The notes beneath the pieces are model-generated. The model did not search any database. It saw only the letters and a program-made list of their open reading frames with translations, and was not told the DNA's origin. Of a DNA stretch of 42,490 nt, positions 32,118 to 40,614 are shown in pieces. Origin of the DNA: Candidatus Fimenecus excrementavium (GTDB taxonomy: Bacteria; Bacillota; Clostridia; Oscillospirales; Acutalibacteraceae). The first letter of the stretch is position 1. Every line of letters begins with the position of its first letter. The stretch lies in NCBI GenBank assembly GCA_018712805.1, contig DVGI01000008.1:1-42490 (forward strand). The letters are read 5' to 3'. The position numbers were made by a program, and so were the translations under genes.

Positions 32118-33044
32118 TTATTTCATCATGCTGGCAACTTCAGCCGCAAAGTCGTCTTCTCTCTTTTCGAGACCTTCGCCCTTTGCATAGCGAATGAAGC
32201 CGGTAACTTTGATGTCAGCGCCGAGTTCTTTCGCAACAGACGCAACGTATTTCGCAACATTCATATCACCGTCTTTAACGAAATCCTGGTCAAGCAAGCA
32301 GTTTTCTTTGAAATATTTGCCGATTTTGCCGTCGACAATCTTTGCAAGAACCTGTTCCGGTTTGCCGGCCATTTTCGGGTCTTCCGCAAGCTGTGCTTTG
32401 GTGATTTCTTTTTCGTGCGCCAAAACATCAGCCGGAACACTGGCTTCGTCCAAATAAGCCGGGCTCATAGCCGCAATCTGCATCGCAACGTCTTTGCCCA
32501 TCACTTTAAACGCATCGGTAGCAGCAGTTTTGTCGTCTGTGTCAAACATGACCAAAACGCCGACGGAGCCGCCGCCGTGAATGTAGCTTGTAGTAATGCC
32601 TTCTACTCTTTCAAAACGGCGAATTTTCATGTTTTCACCGATGGAAAGAACCATGTCCTGCAGGTTTTCCTGAACGGTTCTTGTGTCACCTGCAAGCGGC
32701 TTTGCAAGAAGCTCGTCCACGTCTGCCGGATTGGTGTCCGCAATCGTCTTGGCAACCGCAGTAACATAGTTTACGAATTTTTCGTTTTTCGCAACGAAGT
32801 CGGTTTCGGAGTTAACTTCAACCAAAACGCTGACTTTCTTCGCTTCGTCAGTATAAGCAAGAACAATACCTTCCGCAGCGATTCTGCCGGCTTTCTTAGC
32901 GGAAGCGGCAAGACCTTTTTCACGAAGCACGTCGATTGCGCGCTCCATATCGCCGTCTGCTTCGGTCAGAGCTTTTTTGCAGTCCATCATACCAACGCCG
33001 GTTTTTTCACGCAGCGCTTTAACATCAGCAGCAGTAAATGCCAT
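32118..33044 (-). CDS. tsf: Translation elongation factor Ts
   Basis: 308 residues. The N-terminal UBA-like domain (VKALREKTGVGMMDCKKALTE) and the core with SETDFVAKNEKFVNYV, containing the TDFV stretch that contacts EF-Tu, are typical. Two dimerisation-like repeats follow (MQIAAMSPAYLDEASVP). EF-Ts is the guanine nucleotide exchange factor for EF-Tu. AGGAGG precedes the start. It is 78 nt downstream of rpsB with a hairpin in the gap. Confidence 0.97.
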   Translation of the reverse strand: MAFTAADVKALREKTGVGMMDCKKALTEADGDMERAIDVLREKGLAASAKKAGRIAAEGIVLAYTDEAKKVSVLVEVNSETDFVAKNEKFVNYVTAVAKTIADTNPADVDELLAKPLAGDTRTVQENLQDMVLSIGENMKIRRFERVEGITTSYIHGGGSVGVLVMFDTDDKTAATDAFKVMGKDVAMQIAAMSPAYLDEASVPADVLAHEKEITKAQLAEDPKMAGKPEQVLAKIVDGKIGKYFKENCLLDQDFVKDGDMNVAKYVASVAKELGADIKVTGFIRYAKGEGLEKREDDFAAEVASMMK

Positions 33045-33086
33045 GAGAATTCCTCCTAAAAAGTAAATTATAAATTATGGAAAAGG

Positions 33087-33112
33087 AAGCCCGCGCTTTG
33101 TGGTGCGGGCTT
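33087..33112 (-). other. Hairpin between rpsB and tsf
   Basis: AAGCCCGC and GCGGGCTT form an 8-bp stem. On the minus (transcribed) strand it is followed by TTCCTTTTCC, an imperfect T-tract. It could work as a partial terminator that sets the rpsB:tsf ratio, or as a stability element. The opposite strand has the better T-run, but no gene needs it there. Confidence 0.55.
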
Positions 33113-33122
33113 TTTGTGTTTC

Positions 33123-33863
33123 TTATTCAGCGGCTTCTGCGGGAGCTTCTTCCTGCGCTTCTTCAGCGGCAGCGCCCTGCATGCCCTGGCGGCCTTCGAT
33201 AACCGCGTCTGCCATAGCGCCGGCAATCAGCTTAACGGCACGGATCGCGTCGTCGTTACCGGGGATAACATAGTCGATTTCATCGGGGTCGCAGTTGGTG
33301 TCGACAATCGCGATAATCGGAATACCGAGTTTCTTCGCTTCTGCAACCGCGATTCTTTCTTTGCGGGGGTCAACGATGAACATAGCAGCGGGCTGCTTTT
33401 TCATTTCGGTGATACCGCCCATGTATTTTTCCAGCTTTTCGATTTCAAGGTCAAGCTTAGCGGCTTCTTTCTTGGTAAGCAAATCGAAAGTGCCGTCTTC
33501 TTTCATCGCTTTCAGCTGGCCGAGTCTCTTAATTCTTCTTTTAATGGTAACGAAGTTGGTCAACATACCGCCGAGCCAACGCGCGTTGACATACGGCATA
33601 CCGCAGCGGTCAGCTTCTTCCTTAATGGATTCCTGTGCCTGCTTTTTGGTACCGACAAACAAAACTTCTTCGCCTTCCGCAGCGAGATCACGGACAAACA
33701 TATAAGCTTCTTCGAGCTTTTTGACCGTTTTCTGAAGGTCGATGATGTAGATACCGTTTCTTTCGGTGAAGATGTACTCCGCCATTTTGGGGTTCCATCT
33801 TCTGGTCTGGTGACCGAAGTGAACGCCTGCTTCGAGCAGTTGTTTCATGGATACGACTGACAT
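33123..33863 (-). CDS. rpsB: 30S ribosomal protein S2
   Basis: 246 residues. The N-terminus [20 protein letters not shown] followed by [12 protein letters not shown], the middle [17 protein letters not shown] and the C-terminal [26 protein letters not shown] are textbook S2. An Ala/Glu-rich C-terminal tail is present ([10 protein letters not shown]). It binds near the neck of the 30S subunit. AAGGAGG precedes the ATG, and the 5' leader can fold. Confidence 0.98.
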   Translation of the reverse strand: MSVVSMKQLLEAGVHFGHQTRRWNPKMAEYIFTERNGIYIIDLQKTVKKLEEAYMFVRDLAAEGEEVLFVGTKKQAQESIKEEADRCGMPYVNARWLGGMLTNFVTIKRRIKRLGQLKAMKEDGTFDLLTKKEAAKLDLEIEKLEKYMGGITEMKKQPAAMFIVDPRKERIAVAEAKKLGIPIIAIVDTNCDPDEIDYVIPGNDDAIRAVKLIAGAMADAVIEGRQGMQGAAAEEAQEEAPAEAAE

Positions 33864-33958
33864 AATTTTTTCCTCCTTATTTTTGCCTCCGCACAGTTCA
33901 ACTTAACGGCAAGACACCGAAATGCAATTTTGCCGTAATCCCCGTGCGTGTGAATTGC
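33864..33958 (-). promoter_or_regulatory. Structured rpsB leader, candidate S2 autoregulatory RNA
   Basis: The 5' untranslated region can form an outer stem CGCAC (33948-33944) with GTGCG (33894-33890) and an inner stem ACGGCAA (33936-33930) with TTGCCGT (33912-33906), leaving asymmetric internal loops. rpsB leaders that bind S2 are known in several bacterial groups. Whether this one belongs to a described motif needs a covariance comparison. Confidence 0.55.
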
Positions 33959-33964
33959 GAAAGC

Positions 33965-33993
33965 ATTATAGCATCAAACCTTAGATTTTGCAA
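33965..33993 (-). promoter_or_regulatory. SigA promoter of rpsB-tsf
   Basis: On the minus strand -35 TTGCAA (33993-33988) and -10 TATAAT (33970-33965), 17 bp apart, with extended -10 TGC. It starts 9 bp after the stop of the DUF3006 gene, with no clear terminator between them. Confidence 0.8.
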
Positions 33994-34001
33994 GTGTTTT
34001 T

Positions 34002-34229
34002 TCAGGAATCACCGAATATTTTTTTCTGCATTTCAAAAAGTTTGGCTTTGCGCGCTTTGGTTTTCTCTTTGTCAGTTTTGTACATGCCGTCTTCTCGTAA
34101 AATAACAACATCTCCCTCTTTGACTGTATCGGGAAAAAGAGACAACGACACGTCCGAATGAGACTTATCCATTGCTTCTAAAACGACGATATTATTTTCA
34201 ATCCGGTCCACAATCCAAAACGCCGCCAT
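34002..34229 (-). CDS. DUF3006 domain protein
   Basis: 75 residues. The pattern WIVDRIENNIVVLEAMD...LFPDTVKEGDVVILREDGMYKTDKEKT fits the small beta-rich DUF3006 family, whose members are commonly encoded next to ComEC-like metallo-hydrolases. Here it is 1 nt downstream of such a gene. No enzymatic motif is visible. A role as small partner of the hydrolase is inferred from gene order. Confidence 0.78.
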   Translation of the reverse strand: MAAFWIVDRIENNIVVLEAMDKSHSDVSLSLFPDTVKEGDVVILREDGMYKTDKEKTKARKAKLFEMQKKIFGDS

Positions 34230-34230
34230 A

Positions 34231-35181
34231 TTATCGCTCCGTTTCCACAGAAATTTCGTGTCCGTCGCTGTGCACGGTAATCGTGCCGTTCAAATCCGTG
34301 CGGCGGTAGTCAATTCCCATACTGTCAAGTCTTTTTAAAATCGTTTGGCTCGGAAAATTATAGGAATTGTTTTCGCCGCAGGAAATGACAGCGAATTTCG
34401 GCGAAACCGCCTGCAAATAAGTTTCAGTTGAAGAAGTTGTGCTGCCGTGGTGCCCGAGTTTAATCACGTCGGCGCGCACATCTAATCCCAAATCTAAAAT
34501 TGCCTGTTCAGACTTCTTTTCAGCGTCGCCTTGGAACAAAAATGCCGTTTCGCCGTAAACCGCACGTATTACAACCGAAGTGTCATTCAGCTCCTTATAA
34601 TCTGCGTTCGGCGCAAGAACAGTAAACCGGAATTCGGGCAGTTCATAGGTATTTCCCGGCGCTGCGGCGATAATTCTGCCGTTAAAATCCGAAAGCGTTG
34701 TCAACAGGTCTTCGTAAACCGTCGAGGTCGGCATATTCTCTTCCGTGTATTTTGGTAAAATTACGTTTTCTGCCGTGTAATTTTCCAGCACTTCATCTGC
34801 ACTGCCGATATGGTCCGCGTGGGCATGGGTTAAAATAAAATATTGAACGGTTTTAATTTCTTTAGCTTTCAAAAACGCGTCAATTGTTGGAAATGCATCT
34901 ACATCGCCGGCATCAATTAAGACCGCGCTGTCACCGCAAAGAATCAGTTCACAGTCCGCCTGACCGACATCTAAGTAATAGACAGAAAAGGGACTCCCCT
35001 CTTGTGTTCCGACTTCGGAAATATCGCCGGACGAAGCCGCGCCGAAAAGTTCGCTCCAAGACGGCAGTCCGGCTTCGGGCACAAAGGTAATCAGCAGCGA
35101 CAAGACAAGAACGATAACGGCGGCAAGCGCGCCGGTAATTTTCAGCGGGCGTTTTCGGTTACCGTTTTTTCGGCTGGCCAT
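34231..35181 (-). CDS. ComEC/Rec2-like metallo-beta-lactamase-fold hydrolase
   Basis: 316 residues. An N-terminal membrane anchor (ITGALAAVIVLVLSLLITFV, residues ~15-34) is followed by an extracytoplasmic metallo-beta-lactamase domain: VYYLDVGQADCELI, the metal motif THAHADHIGS, FLFQGDAEKKSE and IKLGHHGSTTSST. This is like the C-terminal domain of ComEC but without the competence membrane channel. Such proteins may degrade DNA or cyclic nucleotides at the surface; the substrate is unknown. The start overlaps the end of ygiQ by 23 nt, with GGAGG upstream. Confidence 0.85.
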   Translation of the reverse strand: MASRKNGNRKRPLKITGALAAVIVLVLSLLITFVPEAGLPSWSELFGAASSGDISEVGTQEGSPFSVYYLDVGQADCELILCGDSAVLIDAGDVDAFPTIDAFLKAKEIKTVQYFILTHAHADHIGSADEVLENYTAENVILPKYTEENMPTSTVYEDLLTTLSDFNGRIIAAAPGNTYELPEFRFTVLAPNADYKELNDTSVVIRAVYGETAFLFQGDAEKKSEQAILDLGLDVRADVIKLGHHGSTTSSTETYLQAVSPKFAVISCGENNSYNFPSQTILKRLDSMGIDYRRTDLNGTITVHSDGHEISVETER

Positions 35182-37045
35182 GCTTTTGTCCTCCGTTTTT
35201 TCTGTAAGTCGGCTTTTTAGAATTGTTATTCTTTCCGTTTGCCTGCGCTTGCGGGTGCAATGGACGAATGAGACAATTCGGACCTGTACCGATTAAATCT
35301 GAACGCCCCGCCTTTTTCAGCGCTTCTTCAACCAAGGCGTGGTTTTTCAGCACAAAATATTGCATTAAGGCACGCTGCAACGCTTTTTCGTGCGGTGATT
35401 TTGCCACATAAACGGGTTTTAATGTGTATGGGTCCAGTTCCGTGTAAAACATAGCCGTTGAAATTGTCCCGGGTGTCGGGTAAAAATCCTGCACCTGTTC
35501 CGGATGCAGATGCTCTTTTTTGATAAACAGCGCCAGTTCCACAGCATCTTTGAGCGTCGCACCCGGGTGGGACGACATTAAGTAAGGCACAAGATATTGC
35601 TCTTTGCCGATGGATTTTGTATAGGAAAAATACTTTTTGGCAAAGGTCAAATAGGCTTCAATATGCGGTTTGCCCATTTTGTCGAGCACCGCGGCGGAGC
35701 AATGTTCGGGTGCAACTTTTAACTGCCCGCTGACGTGATATTTTACAAGCTCGCGGAAAAATTCGTCGTCTTTGTCTTTGAACATATAGTCGTAACGAAT
35801 CCCGGAACGGATAAACACCTTTTTCACTTGAGGCAGTGTGCGAACACTTCGTAAAATATCCAAATATTCCGTGTGGTCGGCTTTTAATGCAGGGCACGGC
35901 GTCGGCGCCAAACACTTTTCGCCTTTGCAAAGTCCGGCGCTTTCCTGCTTTTGACACGACGGGAAACGGAAGTTGGCGGTAGGACCGCCGATGTCGTGAA
36001 TATAGCCTTTAAAATCCGGCATTTTGGTAATGCGCTTGGCTTCCGCTATGACAGATTCTTTGCTGCGGGAAGTTATGTAACGCCCCTGATGAAAGGCAAG
36101 TGAACAGAAATTGCACGCGCCGAAGCACCCGCGGTTGTGCGTAATCGAAAAACGTACTTCTTCAATGCCGGGCACACCGCCGTCTTTTTCATAACTCGGG
36201 TGATAATTGCGACAATACGGCAACGAGTAAACCCAGTCGAGTTCATCTGTATTGAGAGGCGGCATTGGTGGGTTTTGCACAAGCATTTTGTCACCGTGGC
36301 GTTGACGGAGCATTTTCCCACGGATATGGTCTTGCTCGTCCTGCTCTATGCGGCAGGAAATCGCGTATTCCCGTTTGGATTTCAATACATTTTCATAAGA
36401 CGGGCATTCCGTACAGTAAGGCGTTTCCGAAACAGGCACGGCGTAGCAGGTGCCTAAAATGTCGTGCATTTCCTTGATATCCTCGCCCGCATTTAAACGG
36501 TCGGCAATTTCAATCGTCTGTTTTTCGCCCATACCGTAGGAAATAAGGTCCGCACCGGAATCGAATAAAATCGACGGACGGATACGGTCATCCCAATAGT
36601 CATAATGCGCAAACCGACGAAGGGAAGCCTCCAAGCCGCCGACAATGATCGGCACGTCGCCGTACGCTTCCCGAATTTTTTTGCAGTATACAATGACCGC
36701 ACGGTCCGGACGAAGGCCGATTTTTCCGCCGGGTGAATAAGCGTCCGTTCTGCGACGTTTTTTGGCGACCGTATAATGCGCGACCATAGAATCGATATTC
36801 CCGGAAGAAACAAAAAAGCCGAGCCTTGGCTTTCCGAAGCGCATAAAATCACGCGTGCTGTCCCAGCGCGGCTGAGACAGCACAACGACTTTATATCCTT
36901 TTGCTTCTAAAACACGTGTGATAATCGCCGCACCGAAGCTCGGGTGATCGACATAAGCGTCACCCGAAACATAGACAAAATCCGGCTGCTCCCAGCCTTT
37001 TTCATGCATTTCTTCGCGCGTTACCGGTAAAAAAGTTTGTGTCAT
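35159..37045 (-). CDS. ygiQ: YgiQ family radical SAM protein
   Basis: 628 residues. The family hallmarks are the N-terminal [37 protein letters not shown], the radical SAM cluster motif [18 protein letters not shown] (CxxxCxxC) and [16 protein letters not shown]. The C-terminal tail is basic and low-complexity ([17 protein letters not shown]). The family's reaction is not established. Overlaps with spoIIIE (4 nt, ATGA) and the hydrolase gene (23 nt) suggest tight co-translation. Confidence 0.94.
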   Translation of the reverse strand: MTQTFLPVTREEMHEKGWEQPDFVYVSGDAYVDHPSFGAAIITRVLEAKGYKVVVLSQPRWDSTRDFMRFGKPRLGFFVSSGNIDSMVAHYTVAKKRRRTDAYSPGGKIGLRPDRAVIVYCKKIREAYGDVPIIVGGLEASLRRFAHYDYWDDRIRPSILFDSGADLISYGMGEKQTIEIADRLNAGEDIKEMHDILGTCYAVPVSETPYCTECPSYENVLKSKREYAISCRIEQDEQDHIRGKMLRQRHGDKMLVQNPPMPPLNTDELDWVYSLPYCRNYHPSYEKDGGVPGIEEVRFSITHNRGCFGACNFCSLAFHQGRYITSRSKESVIAEAKRITKMPDFKGYIHDIGGPTANFRFPSCQKQESAGLCKGEKCLAPTPCPALKADHTEYLDILRSVRTLPQVKKVFIRSGIRYDYMFKDKDDEFFRELVKYHVSGQLKVAPEHCSAAVLDKMGKPHIEAYLTFAKKYFSYTKSIGKEQYLVPYLMSSHPGATLKDAVELALFIKKEHLHPEQVQDFYPTPGTISTAMFYTELDPYTLKPVYVAKSPHEKALQRALMQYFVLKNHALVEEALKKAGRSDLIGTGPNCLIRPLHPQAQANGKNNNSKKPTYRKNGGQKHGQPKKR

Positions 37046-39594
37046 ACCTGTTCCTCGGCGTTTGAAGCCGGCTCGTCCGCACTTTCCGTATAATCATGGG
37101 ACGCGCCGCCTTGCGCCAACGCATTCATTTCATACCATTGCTGTTTGGAAATCAAAACTTTACGCGGTTTGCTGCCCTCATAAGGTCCGATAATCCCGCG
37201 TTCTTCCAAGTTATCAATAATTCGTGCGGCGCGCGCATAGCCGAGTTTTAACTTGCGCTGTAAAAGCGTAGTTGATGCCATTTGCGCGTCCACGACCACT
37301 TCAATCGCTTTCGGTATCATCTCGTCCGCCTCGCCGTCACTGCTGTCATCCGACGAAGCAGCACCGCCGTTCTTTTTCTTATCCATGGCGGCTTGGCGTT
37401 CGATTTCCTGCATGACTTCGTCGTCATAAGAAGAGGTTTCTTCCTTTTTAATGAAATCGACGACAGATTCCACTTCTTTGTCGGAAAGGTAACAGCCTTG
37501 AATACGAATCGGTTTTGCAATGCCGACCGGGTAAAACAGCATATCACCGTTGCCGAGCAGTTTTTCAGCACCTGCCGCGTCGATAATCGTACGCGAGTCG
37601 ATTTGAGAAGAAACTTTCAAAGAAATACGGCTCGGAATATTCGCTTTAATAAGGCCTGTGATAACGTCCACGGACGGGCGTTGTGTCGCAATGACCAAAT
37701 GCATACCGGCGGCACGCGCCATTTGTGCGAGACGACAAATTGAATCTTCGACCTCGTGGGGCGCCGCCATCATCAAGTCGGAAAGTTCATCAATAAAAAT
37801 GACAATCTGTGGCATTTTCTTTTGCCCGATGCTGTCACAAATGCTGTTGTAACCACTGATGTCACGCACATTGTTGTCGGAAAATGTCTTGTAGCGCGTC
37901 AGCATTTCCGTAACCGCCCACGCAAGTGCGCCGGAAGCTTTTCTCGGGTCGGAAACCACCGGCACAATTAAGTGCGGAATGCCGTTATAAACCGTAAATT
38001 CAACCTGTTTCGGGTCAATCATCAAAAGCTTGACTTCGTCGGGCGTCGCGTTATAAAGAATGCTGACAATCATCGAATTCAAGCAAACCGATTTACCGGA
38101 ACCGGTCGTACCGGCGACAAGCAAATGGGGCATTTTGGCAAGGTCCGCGTAAGTGCAGTTGCCGGCAATGTCTTTGCCGAGCGCGACAAACAGCTTGGAT
38201 TTTGCGGCTCTGTATTGTTCAGTATCGACAATTTCCCGAAGCGTTACGGTTGCGCGGTTGCGGTTCGGGATTTCTATGCCGACCGCGGCTTTGTTCGGAA
38301 TCGGCGCTTCAATACGGATTCCGCCGGCGGCAAGGTTCAGCGCAATATCATCCGCCAGGTTTGTAATCCGGCTGATTTTTACGCCGGCCGCGGGCTGAAT
38401 TTCATAACGCGTAACAGACGGGCCGCGGCAAATATCCACAATCCGGGTTTCCACGCCGAAACTTTTCAGCGTGTCGACCAGTTTCGTCGCGTTGGTTTTC
38501 AGTTCATCTTCATATTTTAAGTTACGGTTGTTTTTCGGCGCCGCAAGGCAGGAAAGCGGCGGTTTTTCATAGGTCTTAACAGGTGCGCTTTCGGAATCGG
38601 AAGCCGGATTTTCTTCGCTCACCTTTTCCTCGGGCTTGTCCGTTTCGTCTTTGCCGAATTTCTGGGCGGAAATCGGAATAATGCCGTCCGCAGGAACCGA
38701 TTGCGGCTGCGGATTTGTCTGTTCGGAATATTTTTGAATAATATCGTCTAAAAGCACCGGCTTTTTACCCGCGGGCGCTTCGGAAAACGGTAAGAGAGTT
38801 TCTTCCTCATCCAAAGGCTCTTCCTCGTCCTTTGCTTTTTTCTTTCTGCGTTTTGCGGGAGCTTTCTCTTCCGCTTCAACTTCCGAATCTTCCGTTTCTT
38901 CAGGCTCTGGGCCTAAATCCACGTCCACGTTATAACGGTCACGGGCTTTCGCAACCTGTTCCCACTTTTCCTCGCGGTATTCATTGACCTTTTGCACGGG
39001 CTTTGCGACGCCTTTAAACAGCCGCACGAGCGTCATCCCGGTCATCAGCATCACGCAAAGGAAAATCAGAATTAAAACAATTGCAACCGCCGCGGCTTTC
39101 CCGCTGCCGGTTGCCAGCAAAATAAGGCCGCCGAAAATCGCACCGATTGCACCGCTGCCTAAATATGACCCATCATAACGGAACACATTGTAGGCGTCGC
39201 GGATATTTTCAAAATAATCCACTTGCCCTTCAAATTTGAAAATATGTATTGCGCTGCAAATCAGCACAATCAGCGCAATCGCTTCACCTATTTTATAACC
39301 AACCTTGGTAGTGGCCTTGTCAAGCGTTGCCATTACCGCGACATAAATTAGCAAAAGCGGAATGACAAACGAGCAAAAGCCGAAAAGCCCGAATAAGAAG
39401 TCGCGCAAGCCGCCCCAAATGCCGCCTGCGGGAATAAAGGTTAAGCAAAGGAAAAACAAAGCCACACAGAACAAAATGACCGCTGCCACCTGCTTACGGG
39501 CGGCGGAACGTTCGGCGTTTCTCTGCGGTGCAGGGCGTCCTTTCCCCTGCGGCGTTTTTCTTTGCTGTGATTTTGGTTTAGATGTACCGGCCAT
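37042..39594 (-). CDS. spoIIIE: DNA translocase FtsK/SpoIIIE
   Basis: 850 residues. The N-terminal membrane domain has about four to five helices (residues ~34-195), followed by a charged linker rich in Glu/Lys/Pro (~205-350). The motor has Walker [11 protein letters not shown] (residues 493-502) and Walker [14 protein letters not shown], and a C-terminal winged-helix gamma domain ends the chain ([20 protein letters not shown]). SpoIIIE pumps the chromosome into the forespore; FtsK-type function in vegetative division is also possible. The tepA neighbour matches the Bacillus spoIIIE locus. Confidence 0.95.
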   Translation of the reverse strand: MAGTSKPKSQQRKTPQGKGRPAPQRNAERSAARKQVAAVILFCVALFFLCLTFIPAGGIWGGLRDFLFGLFGFCSFVIPLLLIYVAVMATLDKATTKVGYKIGEAIALIVLICSAIHIFKFEGQVDYFENIRDAYNVFRYDGSYLGSGAIGAIFGGLILLATGSGKAAAVAIVLILIFLCVMLMTGMTLVRLFKGVAKPVQKVNEYREEKWEQVAKARDRYNVDVDLGPEPEETEDSEVEAEEKAPAKRRKKKAKDEEEPLDEEETLLPFSEAPAGKKPVLLDDIIQKYSEQTNPQPQSVPADGIIPISAQKFGKDETDKPEEKVSEENPASDSESAPVKTYEKPPLSCLAAPKNNRNLKYEDELKTNATKLVDTLKSFGVETRIVDICRGPSVTRYEIQPAAGVKISRITNLADDIALNLAAGGIRIEAPIPNKAAVGIEIPNRNRATVTLREIVDTEQYRAAKSKLFVALGKDIAGNCTYADLAKMPHLLVAGTTGSGKSVCLNSMIVSILYNATPDEVKLLMIDPKQVEFTVYNGIPHLIVPVVSDPRKASGALAWAVTEMLTRYKTFSDNNVRDISGYNSICDSIGQKKMPQIVIFIDELSDLMMAAPHEVEDSICRLAQMARAAGMHLVIATQRPSVDVITGLIKANIPSRISLKVSSQIDSRTIIDAAGAEKLLGNGDMLFYPVGIAKPIRIQGCYLSDKEVESVVDFIKKEETSSYDDEVMQEIERQAAMDKKKNGGAASSDDSSDGEADEMIPKAIEVVVDAQMASTTLLQRKLKLGYARAARIIDNLEERGIIGPYEGSKPRKVLISKQQWYEMNALAQGGASHDYTESADEPASNAEEQV

Positions 39595-40382
39595 CAGTTT
39601 CCCTCCGAAGAATTTGCTTTTTCATTTTCGAGTTTTTTATTTGTAATCATTTGATATAAGCATTCCAAAGCGTCCGAGAGCCCCCCTAAGTGGTCAATCA
39701 TGCCCTCCTCGACCGCTCTTTTGCCGTCCAACACCGTGCCGACATCGGTCGCGAGTTCACCGGTTGCCAGCATATATTCGCGGAATTTTTCCGGCGGCAT
39801 CGAGCAGTTGCGCGCAATAAAATCGACAATACGTTCCTGCATTTTTTGAAAATAAGCAAACGTTTGCGGCACACCGAGCACAAGCCCGTTCATGCGCACC
39901 GGGTGTATGGTCATTGTCGCAGAAGGCACAATAAACGACTGTTTCGCGGAAACTGCGAGCGGCACGCCAATCGAGTGCCCGCCGCCGAGAACGAGGGAAA
40001 CCGTCGGCGTTTGCATCCCGCTTATCAGCTCTGCAATCGCAAGCCCCGCTTCAATATCGCCGCCGACTGTGTTGAGAATGATAATTAAGCCCTCGATTTC
40101 CGAGCTTTCTTCAATGGCGACAAGCTGCGGAATGACGTGCTCATATTTCGTCGTCTTATTTTGCGCAGGCAAAATATAATGCCCTTCAATTTGCCCGATA
40201 ATAGTCAGGCAGTGAATCAAATGGCCGTCTTTTTCAACGGTAATCGAACCGGTTTCGACAATTTGCCGAATGGAAGAATCCATCGGCTCGTTTTCTTCCT
40301 CTTCGGGCGTTTCCGCGTCCGCCAAATATTGGTTCCGACAAAATATCGTCTGAAATGCGCTTTGTTGATTTTGTTTTTTCAT
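39594..40382 (-). CDS. tepA: ClpP-family protease TepA-like
   Basis: 262 residues from ATG 40382, set by GGAGGTG. A ClpP/SppA-type serine protease fold is visible: [20 protein letters not shown], the nucleophile S137 in [13 protein letters not shown] and the catalytic H160 in [12 protein letters not shown]. The acidic N-terminal region ([15 protein letters not shown]) is typical of TepA (translocation-enhancing protein) and not of ClpP. In Bacillus tepA also sits directly before spoIIIE. The substrate is unsettled; signal peptide degradation has been proposed for the family. The stop overlaps the spoIIIE start (TGATG). Confidence 0.9.
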   Translation of the reverse strand: MKKQNQQSAFQTIFCRNQYLADAETPEEEENEPMDSSIRQIVETGSITVEKDGHLIHCLTIIGQIEGHYILPAQNKTTKYEHVIPQLVAIEESSEIEGLIIILNTVGGDIEAGLAIAELISGMQTPTVSLVLGGGHSIGVPLAVSAKQSFIVPSATMTIHPVRMNGLVLGVPQTFAYFQKMQERIVDFIARNCSMPPEKFREYMLATGELATDVGTVLDGKRAVEEGMIDHLGGLSDALECLYQMITNKKLENEKANSSEGN

Positions 40383-40447
40383 AAAAGCACCTCCGTTTTC
40401 CACGATTTAGTATGTACCGCGGAAGTACCATTTATGAAGCACAAAAT

Positions 40448-40476
40448 ATTGTAGCACAAAGAAAGGAAAATGGCAA
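40448..40476 (-). promoter_or_regulatory. SigA promoter of the tepA-spoIIIE operon
   Basis: On the minus strand -35 TTGCCA (40476-40471) and -10 TACAAT (40453-40448), 17 bp apart, with extended TGC. It lies about 65 bp upstream of the tepA ATG. The next promoter on this strand is that of rpsB, so five genes probably form one unit. Confidence 0.75.
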
Positions 40477-40534
40477 TATTTGTTTCAATTCTGTAAACTA
40501 TATAATATTTATAAATTTAATTATTGATAATTCA

Positions 40535-40563
40535 TTGACAAAGAAAGATTATGGTATTAAAAT
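40535..40563 (+). promoter_or_regulatory. SigA promoter of the aconitase gene
   Basis: -35 TTGACA (40535-40540) and -10 TAAAAT (40558-40563), 17 bp apart, in very AT-rich DNA. It is divergent from the tepA promoter and about 50 bp before the ATG. Confidence 0.75.
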
Positions 40564-40614
40564 AACGACGTAAGTTTGTTAAAAAAATGAAAAAGTAAGG
40601 AGATTGCAAGAAAA

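Noticed and set aside
32025-33059. 344-codon open frame on the plus strand opposite tsf
   Set aside because: It lies entirely antisense to a certain gene, has no RBS or family features, and is rich in Phe, Val, Arg and His, as expected from the complement of a biased gene.
33114-33860. 248-codon open frame opposite rpsB
   Set aside because: Antisense shadow of the S2 gene with no independent support.
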